A DNA stretch of 64,000 nt from the NCBI GenBank assembly GCA_002840535.1, contig PHBH01000011.1, forward strand, positions 1 through 64,000. The letters are read 5' to 3'. Source of the stretch: Deltaproteobacteria bacterium HGW-Deltaproteobacteria-15 (GTDB taxonomy: Bacteria; Desulfobacterota; DSM-4660; Desulfatiglandales; HGW-15). The notes below the pieces were generated by a model. The model saw only the letters and a list, made by a program, of their open reading frames with translations, made no database searches and was not told the origin of the DNA. Of the stretch, positions 1 through 7,051 are shown piece after piece. Every line of letters starts with the position of its first letter. Position 1 is the stretch's first letter. Both the position numbers and the translations under genes were made by a program.

Positions 1-441
1 ATCCGTTGCTCCGCCTTTCGGCTTCAGAGTGCCTCACTAGCCTCTCCTGCAGGTCACCTACTATGCCCTCTGCTGACTTTTCCCATGCGGTCAGGGTCGA
101 TTGCTCTTCCCTCAGCCCCCTTGACAGGCGGGCACATGGGAGATCTCCCGGGGTAAGACACAGGGCTTTCTGCGCGTAAACGCCGGATTTATAAAGCACG
201 CCCCTCTTGCCGATGGAGGGCTTCGCGGTCACGTGCCTGCTCGCCCCGGACGTACCACACCTCATATCCGGTTCCTGTTCGTCGCCCCGCGCTTTCGGAT
301 TGGGCTTCCGGAAGCCTGTCCCGATGCCTATCGGGGACCCCGCCTCACGGCGACGCCCTTGCCCTTCTCCTAGCCTTCGGCTCGGCGAAAACCTGGCGTG
401 GGGTCTTTCACCCCACAAGTCCTGTGCCATGCCCGGCACAC
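1..441 (-). mobile_element. Group II intron, 5' part only (runs off window)
   Basis: Read on the minus strand, the segment begins GTGTGCCGGGC, matching the GUGYG 5' end of group II introns. It continues as GC-rich, hairpin-dense sequence such as GGGTGAAAGACCCC, as expected for ribozyme domain I. No convincing protein is encoded; the open frames here are shadows. The intron sits just after an attC-like hairpin (442-496), the target of group IIC-attC introns. The reverse transcriptase, domain V and 3' end would lie left of position 1. The exact first base could be 441 or 443, because the GTGTG motif is repeated. Confidence 0.7.
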
Positions 442-496
442 ACGTACTCTTCAGCGGCCGCGGCCTTTTGCGGTCCGCTGGAAGAGGTTGTTAGGG
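442..496 (-). other. attC-like site of cassette 2, interrupted by an intron
   Basis: On the minus strand CCCTAAC (490-496) is an R''-type core box that contains the stop codon of the preceding gene, as is common in integron cassettes. An imperfect hairpin follows (arms about 448-464 and 469-486). The paired R' box is cut by the group II intron starting near 441. Independent support: the R' box at the other end of this cassette, rebuilt across the neighbouring intron, reads GTTAGGT and pairs with this R'' at six of seven positions, as expected for one circular cassette. Confidence 0.65.
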
Positions 497-1552
497 GCTC
501 TTTGGTTTTCCTCCCCGAAGAATCTTCATGTATGATTTATCGGAGGACCTGTTCTCCCACGCGCCTTTGATGAAGTCCCGCAGATTGGGGAGGTCTTTCT
601 CAATTGTTGTCTGCCAGAGGTTGGGGCTGTACTCGAAGACTCTAAGCATGTTGTCGACGTCGAACAGTGGCCCGGTTCCGAGAGCTTTGATGAGAACAAC
701 AGGCTTATCCTCAGCCATGCGGACGCCGAGTTCGAACATTACGTTCGGATTGTGCTCTGTCAGATCGGCTATCACGAGGTCGGCTTCGAGCAGGTCGTTG
801 ATAATAGTGGATTGAATGAGATCACTGCCTTGGCGATTCGCTGTCTTGACTGTGAATCCCGAAGCCTTTGCTGAAGGGGTGATAAGGCTCCGCAGGACTT
901 CTGAGAAGAAGCCTTGCGAGTGCTTCCCGTCCCGCTCGACAAAGGGCATGATCACGAATGCCTTAAGGCCGGAGGTCCCGCCGACCTCGGCCAACGTGAC
1001 CGTGTCAGGTGGTGGTGGGGCGGGTGTGCCAGGAGGAAGTGTGTCTCCTTCGGACGGAAGACCAGATGTGATTCCGAGGAATTGACAGTTTTCACGGAAT
1101 GTTCGAGAGAACTCGTCGTGTGTTTCGGGTGCAAGACCAAATTCTTTTTCTAGTGTGTTCCCAAGGTATTTCATCTCGGGCAAATTGCTTCCCTTGTAGA
1201 ATTCCAACACACGTTTGAAAACATCGATGGTAAGAAAGGCGCGTGTTTTCAACGCGCGTTCAGTTTCTAGATTTGGTGCATACACCAAGTCCCGGCCGAG
1301 GTCTGTGAGGGCAATGGCCTCCGCTTTGTTGGTTCCAATCGTCAGGCCGTAGTCACGCGAGGCAGCGGTAAGATAAAAGAAGGCATTCGCGCCATTGCTT
1401 GCGCCGATGGCTTTGCGTACCTCCTCGGGTTCCCATGGGTTCCCTCCGTGGTGCACTTTGATCGCCGTTGGAATGCTCAGCGCCTTTTCGAGTGTGGCGC
1501 GAGGAAAGGACCATCGTACGCGGTCCGCTGCGGTCTTGGCTTTTCGTGGCAT
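491..1552 (-). CDS. Winged-helix-like protein with C-terminal nucleoside-deoxyribosyltransferase/TIR-like domain
   Basis: A 353-residue cytoplasmic protein. The start at 1552 is chosen because AAAGGAGG lies just upstream; a longer frame would run into the intron. Residues 1-165 are helical and look like winged-helix modules. A Pro-rich linker (172-183) leads to a C-terminal domain (about 197-345) with FVIMPF near 199-204, DLVIADLT near 258-265 and NPNVMFELGVR, in which Glu274 matches the catalytic Glu of nucleoside 2-deoxyribosyltransferases and TIR-like NAD or nucleotide-cleaving folds. It is alone in its integron cassette, with its stop codon inside attC. A role in nucleotide signalling or phage defence is inferred from the domain and location. 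The substrate is unknown. Confidence 0.7.
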   Translation of the reverse strand: MPRKAKTAADRVRWSFPRATLEKALSIPTAIKVHHGGNPWEPEEVRKAIGASNGANAFFYLTAASRDYGLTIGTNKAEAIALTDLGRDLVYAPNLETERALKTRAFLTIDVFKRVLEFYKGSNLPEMKYLGNTLEKEFGLAPETHDEFSRTFRENCQFLGITSGLPSEGDTLPPGTPAPPPPDTVTLAEVGGTSGLKAFVIMPFVERDGKHSQGFFSEVLRSLITPSAKASGFTVKTANRQGSDLIQSTIINDLLEADLVIADLTEHNPNVMFELGVRMAEDKPVVLIKALGTGPLFDVDNMLRVFEYSPNLWQTTIEKDLPNLRDFIKGAWENRSSDKSYMKILRGGKPKSP

Positions 1553-1592
1553 TTGGAGTTCCTCCTTTGTTGTTACGTTCAAATTCTGCACC

Positions 1593-3529
1593 ATCGAGAT
1601 AGGACGGCCAGTTACCCGACCGCCCTCTCACAGATCCCTGCATGCGGTTTTTCCGCACAGGGCTCCTCAGCATTGCTCGCTTCGTACAAGAGCGTTGGCT
1701 AATTCCAGTATCCGATAATTCTGGGTTGCGGGATTCTAAAGCACTCCAGCATCTCCCTGAACCCCTGCCAGTTGCAGCTCTTCCTCTGACTCCGACGGTT
1801 CAACCATTTGAAGACGATCAGGCACACTTGGTGATAATAGGCGCTGAGCATTTCGTAATTACCAGAAACACCGTAGTAGTTATAGTGCCCCTGGAGTTTG
1901 GCTCTCAGCTTTTCCATAATCATGGCTGTCCCGTGCTTGCATCGTTCTGACTTGATCCATGATTCCATTGCCGCCAGTGCCGCCTTGAACTTCTTCTTCG
2001 CCGTTCGCATTTTCACCAGGGGCTTGTTCTCTCTGCTTAACCCCCATCGATATTCGAAGCCAAGAAAAGTGAAGGTTTCGCTCTTCTCGGTTTCAAACCG
2101 GGTGAACTCGATGACGCGGGTCTTTTCCTTGGACAACTCGAGGGTGAATTTTCTGAGCCGCCCATCAATGACCCGGCGGATCTTCTGCAAGTCACGATGA
2201 TATTGAAAGTAGCAGACATAATCATCCGCAAATCTCATCAACATCACATCTCCATCACAGCCAGGCTTAATGACTTTCTCGAACCACAAGTCCAACGCGA
2301 AGCGTAAATAGATGTTGGCCAGCACGGCGGAGACGACACCGCCTTGCGGGGTGCCCGTGACCGGAGGAATCACCTTGCCGTCCTCCTCCAGGATACCGGC
2401 CTTCAGCCATTTGCGGATGAGACCCAGGAATGGCCGATCATCGATCCGCTGTTCTAACATTCGCATCATCCAATCGTGATCAATATTGTCGAAGAAGCCC
2501 TTAATGTCAGCGTCAAAGACCCAACGAAACCTGCCCCTATGGAGCCTTTGGCTCAGTTCGAGGGCGGCACGCAGTGGCCCTTTGCCACGTCTGTAACCAT
2601 GACTGCACTGCAGAAAGTCCTGCTCGAATATGGCAGACAAAATCAGAGCAACCGCTGTCTCCACCAGTTTGTCGCCGATCACCGGAATGCCAAGCGGGCG
2701 TTGTTTTCCGCCTGGTTTTGGGATGTATCGACGGCGTACCAACTTCGCCTTGTATCGCTTCTCTTTCAGGCTGGTCGCAATCTTACGGACATTCCCGTCA
2801 AGATCAGCTTCAAAGGCTTCCCAGCCCAGGCCTTCCACTCCAGGCGCGGCTCGCCGGTTCAGTTGGGGAAAGCACCAGTGCAGGTTTGCCTCATTCAAGA
2901 GGCTGTAGAGGTTTCCGAATCGGTGTTTTGGATTTTCCTTTGCTCTTTTTGCTATTCCCCGCAGTGAGGTTTGCATATGTTTATCAGCCTGTCTCATCTG
3001 CATATGTTTCCTTTGCGGGTACGCAATACCGTCATCCCCTTCCCCATGTGAGCGGCCCTACCGTCTCAGAGTAATATGGGATGATCTGACTCCCTTCTCT
3101 TGATTAACCCGTCGGGCGCTCTTCTTGCGGTTGATGCGCCCTACCTCCGCCGTTAAGGCAGAGGAGGTGGAAGGGCCTCCCAAGTTCATGACGCTTCTCT
3201 CACTACATGCCACGCTCTCGGACCCCGGCAGTCCCTCAGGACTCTCACCGTAACGATTCCCCTGTTCTGGCTTCCGGCACGTTAAAACCGTCGCCAACTG
3301 CATTGTTGCCCTTACGGGCTGAATTGCTTAAGGGAGGTACGTCTCCCCTGCGGCCTGCAGTGTTCCCTGTGTACGCTTCACCCGTATTGTTCGTTGACTT
3401 CCATGTCAGCTCCTCCACAGGTGCAACACTCGGTACGGGCTGCTGGTTAGGCTTTGCCCGATGGGGACTCCCTGTCTATGCACCAAGACAGGTCACCCTA
3501 TAAGAAGCGCCAAGCTGCACTTGGCGCAC
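1593..3529 (-). mobile_element. Complete group II intron (IIC-attC type) inserted in an attC site
   Basis: The element is 1937 bp. Its 5' end on the minus strand reads GTGCGCC (3529-3523). A long structured, non-coding domain I-IV region follows (3529-3004), then the reverse transcriptase (3003-1699). Next come a domain V-like hairpin (1632-1664) with stem-loop GTGCGG-AAAA-CCGCAT, domain VI, and a 3' end in CCTATCTCGAT (1593). Removing it joins GTTA to GGT and regenerates GTTAGGT, a perfect match to the integron core GTTRRRY. The boundaries therefore fit the exons exactly. Insertion in attC and an encoded protein without an endonuclease domain are typical of class C introns. Confidence 0.88.
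1699..3003 (-). CDS. ltrA: Group II intron reverse transcriptase/maturase
   Basis: A 434-residue intron-encoded protein that would assist splicing and retrohoming of its host intron. RT motifs run in order: PGVEGLGW near 54, the RRRYIPKPGGKQRPLGIP block at 90-107, FDADIKGFFDNIDHD near 163, TPQGGVVS near 218 and the active-site FADD at 258-261 (a variant of YADD). A maturase (domain X) region fills the C-terminus. There is no HNH endonuclease or DNA-binding zinc motif, as is usual for class C introns. The ATG at 3003 follows AAAGGAAACAT. The frame is intact, so the intron may still be active. Confidence 0.93.
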   Translation of the reverse strand: MQMRQADKHMQTSLRGIAKRAKENPKHRFGNLYSLLNEANLHWCFPQLNRRAAPGVEGLGWEAFEADLDGNVRKIATSLKEKRYKAKLVRRRYIPKPGGKQRPLGIPVIGDKLVETAVALILSAIFEQDFLQCSHGYRRGKGPLRAALELSQRLHRGRFRWVFDADIKGFFDNIDHDWMMRMLEQRIDDRPFLGLIRKWLKAGILEEDGKVIPPVTGTPQGGVVSAVLANIYLRFALDLWFEKVIKPGCDGDVMLMRFADDYVCYFQYHRDLQKIRRVIDGRLRKFTLELSKEKTRVIEFTRFETEKSETFTFLGFEYRWGLSRENKPLVKMRTAKKKFKAALAAMESWIKSERCKHGTAMIMEKLRAKLQGHYNYYGVSGNYEMLSAYYHQVCLIVFKWLNRRSQRKSCNWQGFREMLECFRIPQPRIIGYWN

Positions 3530-3613
3530 TAACGCCGCAGATAACCGGCTTGGAAAAGGTGCAGAGCGAAGCGGCGCAGCTTTTTCCAGTCCGAGTTAAT
3601 TTGCATGTTAGCC
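3530..3613 (-). other. attC site of cassette 1, split by the group II intron
   Basis: Read on the minus strand, the R'' box GGCTAAC (3613-3607) contains the stop codon of the receiver gene. A long imperfect inverted repeat follows: AACTCGGACTGGAAAAAGCTGC pairs with a copy ending CTTTTCCAAGCCGGTT, around a short GC-rich loop. The site ends in GTTA (3533-3530), where the intron begins. The last three bases of the R' box are at 1592-1590. The layout R''-L''-L'-R' is that of an integron attC. Confidence 0.82.
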
Positions 3614-4414
3614 CGGTGTCGCTTCCTCCCGCTTTCCCCTCGCCAGTGCTACGAGCGCCTCTGTCAGTTGTGCCTGAAACTCCGCATGCCGATTACGGTA
3701 CTCTAGACAGACGTTGCTTCTGACATCGAATGGCAACGTGTCGAGAGTCGGCGCACACATTAGGATTTCCTTCTGCCTCGCCAGTGCATATCCTGCCTCG
3801 TAGAATACGTTTGGATTGTCGTCTGCAGTCATGAATATGACGAAATGTGCGTCATCAATCATGGAGAAGATCTCATTGACAATGTTGCGCGTCAGAGGCG
3901 CTTCGTCCGTGCGCATCACCCTGTGCCCAGCGTCACGGCAGGCCGCCTTGATCTCACCTCGGAATAGCGAATTGAGTTCAGGGCACCCGAATGGCATTGC
4001 GGCGAAACCGAACTGCCTAGCCTTCATGCGTTTGAGCCTGCCGGACAACACGTCGGCAAACCACTCGGCATGCGACACCGCGGCTGGCTTCTTCAAGAAT
4101 GGCAGTCCAGCCGCTTCGGTGACTGAATCGTGTTCATCAATGAACTGTGAAACCACAAGGACGCTATCTCTTCCGTATCGAGCGGCCAGCTCTTCGGCAA
4201 GGATAAGCCCACCCAAGGGTGAGTTCCTGTACGGCAGTTTCGCGTCGCAGACGATTACGTCGTATAAACGGCCCTTCGCCAAGCGCCAAGCTTCTGTGGC
4301 AGTGTTGGCTAGGTCGATGCGATGTCCGAGCATCCCCCCTGCGTAGCGTTCATAGACTGGGAGTGACGAAGCATTGTCGTCGACAAACAGAATGTCTAGA
4401 GTGGGTGTGCTCAT
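3608..4414 (-). CDS. Response-regulator receiver fused to nucleoside-deoxyribosyltransferase/TIR-like effector domain
   Basis: 268 residues. The start at 4414 overlaps the kinase stop (TGATG) and has GGGGAGGG upstream. Residues 5-128 form a receiver domain: acidic VDDN at 11-14, phospho-acceptor Asp57 in CDAKLPY and conserved Lys109. Residues 134-268 form an NDT/TIR-like domain with FAAMPFG and NPNVFYEAGYA; Glu206 occupies the position of the catalytic Glu. No DNA-binding output domain is present, so the output is likely enzymatic or nucleotide-binding rather than transcriptional. The gene pairs with the upstream kinase in one integron cassette. Phosphorylation-controlled nucleotide or NAD cleavage is inference; no such activity can be read from sequence alone. 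Confidence 0.75.
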   Translation of the reverse strand: MSTPTLDILFVDDNASSLPVYERYAGGMLGHRIDLANTATEAWRLAKGRLYDVIVCDAKLPYRNSPLGGLILAEELAARYGRDSVLVVSQFIDEHDSVTEAAGLPFLKKPAAVSHAEWFADVLSGRLKRMKARQFGFAAMPFGCPELNSLFRGEIKAACRDAGHRVMRTDEAPLTRNIVNEIFSMIDDAHFVIFMTADDNPNVFYEAGYALARQKEILMCAPTLDTLPFDVRSNVCLEYRNRHAEFQAQLTEALVALARGKREEATPG

Positions 4415-5145
4415 CAAGTGCCCTCCCCGGCAACAAGTGCCACCTCGATCCGTGCCCCCCCTCTTGGATCGTTCTTCCAGGCGAGCCAACCTCCCAGCCG
4501 ATTGGCTATCTCCCTCAGAAAGAAGAGACCGGTCCCAGGTTGCTCACTGGGCGTACCGTCGCCGGGTTCTTTAGGGAAGCCTGGCCCGGTGTCTTTCGCT
4601 ACGATCTTCAGCAGGCAATCCTCGTGGAAGTAGGAAAGGCTCAGTGAAAGAGTGGCGTCTCTTCCGACGCGTCTCGCCGCCTCGAGGGAGTTGCGCACTA
4701 GTTCACGGATAATCACGTCAAAGATCGGCCTGGGTAGCGCCAGAACCGGAATGGACCCTCGCACGCGGAAGCGGACGGCCAGTTTGGTTCCTTCGCGGAA
4801 ATGGCTCCGGGGGGTGTCAGCCAAGACTTGCCCGATGTTGGTATGCAAGACCAGATCGGAGTCGTCCTTGTAGAACGGACGAGATATGGCGAGAAGACTG
4901 TCGGCTATCGCGGCACATTGCTTTATGGCACGAAATACTTCTGCCGCGTTGTGCAGATACTCTCTCCGGTCCTCTTCCGGGATGTCCATGGTGCTGATAT
5001 CCATCTCCCACAACCCTGTGTAGCCGCTTATAGGGTCAAGCGCGTTTCTCAGGTCGTGCACCATTCCGCCGACGACGAGAGCATAGCTGGAAACACTATC
5101 CCAGAAGGAAGGATGGGGTGTCTTCTTTGACTCCTCTACTGTCAT
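4414..5145 (-). CDS. Soluble histidine kinase
   Basis: 243 residues without a transmembrane segment or recognisable sensor domain. The H-box is VHDLRNALDPISGY with His30. The ATPase domain shows the N-box ELVRNSLEAA (Asn152), G1 DTGPGF near 185 and a GTGLFFL G2 segment near 204, followed by a C-terminal strand ending RIEVALV. It overlaps the receiver-effector gene by a stop/start coupling, so the two form a dedicated pair. The stimulus must be cytoplasmic or come from a partner protein. An unusually short kinase carried as cassette cargo is odd, because most cassettes hold single small genes. Confidence 0.85.
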   Translation of the reverse strand: MTVEESKKTPHPSFWDSVSSYALVVGGMVHDLRNALDPISGYTGLWEMDISTMDIPEEDRREYLHNAAEVFRAIKQCAAIADSLLAISRPFYKDDSDLVLHTNIGQVLADTPRSHFREGTKLAVRFRVRGSIPVLALPRPIFDVIIRELVRNSLEAARRVGRDATLSLSLSYFHEDCLLKIVAKDTGPGFPKEPGDGTPSEQPGTGLFFLREIANRLGGWLAWKNDPRGGARIEVALVAGEGT

Positions 5146-5616
5146 GTCAGTACTCTCATGATGGCCAACTTTGGATTAGACGTCTCAATTGATATCCGGT
5201 TATACGGCAGTTTCGCAATCTAATCCCATAATGACAGCTGTCTATGCCGTATAATCCACCCCACAATGGGCTTATATTGCGGATGTGAAATATAATCCAT
5301 TTGACACTGCTGTATTGGTGCTGCAAGTAATACTGTAAAATGCGCCGGTGCGTTACGCGGCATTTTTTCAGTTATGGTGAAGTAGGTTTGGAGGGGGCTC
5401 TCTCGGTTCGGCTGTCAGGTTTCGACTAATTCTCCTTTGCGAACGGCAAGTTTTGGTCACTCTAGATGAAGGAGGCTAAGATGGTCAAGCGAAAACTTTT
5501 GGACCTCGCACGCAGCAAGGGGGTTGTTTCTTTGTTGTCGAACAAGTCAACAACGAAACAATGCTGTCTACGTGATTGGTGGATCAAGAGATGTTCAACG
5601 CACCACGGGTCCATCG
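5146..5616. other. Cassette-array start and gene-free region
   Basis: On the minus strand GTTGGCC (5169-5163) fits the recombination core that opens cassette 1. It pairs at six of seven positions with that cassette's own R'' box. Upstream lie an inverted repeat TTATACGGCA/TGCCGTATAA, the palindrome GACAGCTGTC and two direct copies of TATAATCCA (5250-5258 and 5291-5299). No integron integrase is visible. An SD-preceded ATG at 5481 on the plus strand opens a short frame with no recognisable product. The region may be an attI site or array promoter. Confidence 0.4.
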
Positions 5617-6543
5617 TCAGAGCGTGCTGGCCGGTGGAATGGTCGAACCGCTTTCTTGATTGCGCCGGCTTATCCTTCCGGCCAGAAAGAGCAGTGCCGC
5701 AAAAGGGACCAGGCAGAATTTGACCCACCACAGGAGACGGCTCTTTTCCGATCCTGCAAGGTCCGGTGTGTAGGGGATGACTCGAATCGTGCGGTGCTGA
5801 AACAACGTGCCGGTAACCTTGGAATTGTACCAGACCTCGAGGTTCGTACCCGGCGGAAACCGTTCTTTCAGACCGCGGTAGCCGAGCGCCTTTCCGTCCG
5901 CCAGACTCGGGGCATAAAACCGTTCACCTCGTCCGCTGAGCTTTCCGGCAAAGCCCCAACTCAAGCCTCCCTTATGATCGTTCCGGTAAACAAGCTTTTC
6001 AATCGTAAACCGGGCACGATCGTAGCCTCCTCGATATATCAGCACAATGACACTGGAGGCGACATCGACCATGTTGACCATTGCCCAAACAAATGAGGCC
6101 AGGACGGCTGAATATACGAAAAGCCGCGCCGCCCGAAATCGCCTCGTATGGCCGGATTCCGGACCTGCCCCCGGGTTCGCCGTTTGCAAGTGGGTCTGAA
6201 ATTCCTCCACCTGCGCCTTGGCCTCCGACAAACCCAGACCGTGGGCGCGCCGCAGCAGGGTGATTGCTTCTATCTTTTTCCCGCGCGCCAGGGCACGAGC
6301 AACATCATCCGGCAGTTGGGGAACCGCTCCCGGAGCCTCGTCGCGCTCCGGACCGGTCCCTGACAGAGAAGCGCCGTTTTGCTTTCGATCATAGGCCTCC
6401 ACCCATTCCTTGGCCTCTTTGAGACCTATACTCCGTTCGCGGCGAAGAAGGGTGATGGCCTCGATCTTGTTACCTTTATTCAGGGCTTCCAAGACCTTAT
6501 CGGAGAGCTGGATCACGTGTGGAAAGGTTCCTCCCGGGTCCAC
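5617..6543 (-). CDS. Membrane protein with two ribosomal L7/L12-like domains
   Basis: 308 residues. The GTG start at 6543 follows GAGGG at good spacing. Residues 12-53 and 76-116 are two copies of the L7/L12 C-terminal fold, each with KIEAITLLRR followed by GL.EAK. A transmembrane segment follows (about 141-170), then a soluble loop of about 100 residues resembling DUF3592-type domains, and a second transmembrane segment (about 272-293) with a short basic tail. The L7/L12-like domains would be cytoplasmic. In the ribosome this fold recruits GTPase factors; here the partner is unknown. The gene stands alone between repeat-rich spacers. Confidence 0.7.
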   Translation of the reverse strand: MDPGGTFPHVIQLSDKVLEALNKGNKIEAITLLRRERSIGLKEAKEWVEAYDRKQNGASLSGTGPERDEAPGAVPQLPDDVARALARGKKIEAITLLRRAHGLGLSEAKAQVEEFQTHLQTANPGAGPESGHTRRFRAARLFVYSAVLASFVWAMVNMVDVASSVIVLIYRGGYDRARFTIEKLVYRNDHKGGLSWGFAGKLSGRGERFYAPSLADGKALGYRGLKERFPPGTNLEVWYNSKVTGTLFQHRTIRVIPYTPDLAGSEKSRLLWWVKFCLVPFAALLFLAGRISRRNQESGSTIPPASTL

Positions 6544-7051
6544 GGCTTACCCTCGATTGCTCGAAGTCGGTATCTCACAAACAGATGGCCGTTCTCCCCA
6601 CATCGTCCTTTCTGGCATCAATATGAAGCAAAAGAAAACCCCACTCTCAACTTGAGAAATGGGGTTAGGAATCTGAGCCATCGCTGCCACCTTTTCTTCA
6701 GGTTAAAAGCAAAGGCCAATTTCCTGCCTAGCCTACACATCGGGCCGATTTTGTCAAGGCGTTTCGGACGTTAGGAGGTTTTTCTCGCCCGCTTCGCCAG
6801 GACACAGAGAAGATTAGGAGAGCACAGAGGAGTATTTTTTACCCGGATCGTGAGAGGCGATCCAGGTAAAATTCTCAGCCGCTATTGCGGCGGATTAACA
6901 GAAGCCCCTGCTTCCCGAAGAGAGCTGTTTTTTCATTGCCGGTGGCACATCCCGCGTCCCTATGCGGGGCGTCTCACCGGCAATGAAAAAGAAAAGTGCT
7001 ATTCTCTCTCGGCTCTGTGAACTCTGTGAGAGATTATCGTTTCTGCCGCGG
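6544..7051. repeat. Gene-free region with a long structured repeat element
   Basis: This is the longest copy of a dispersed element with ends TCTCGCCCGCTTCGC (6784 on) and CTCTGTGAGAG (about 7017-7027). Inside are three hairpins: TTTTACC.GGATCG paired with CGATCC.GGTAAAA (6837-6871), CCGC-TATT-GCGG (6879-6890), and a perfect 16-bp stem TTTTTCATTGCCGGTG (6929-6944/6975-6990) enclosing a nested CCCGC/GCGGG stem. No gene is seen. Shorter copies lie at 25.5, 29.7 and 37.8 kb. Confidence 0.6.

Noticed and set aside
1..490. Plus-strand 95-codon frame (207-494) as a protein gene
   Set aside because: Falls in structured group II intron RNA and the attC hairpin.
5481..5723. Plus-strand frame with a good SD (AAGGAGGCTAAG)
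   Set aside because: Product has no recognisable feature and runs into the opposite gene at 5617. It might be the broken start of a lost gene, but that cannot be supported.
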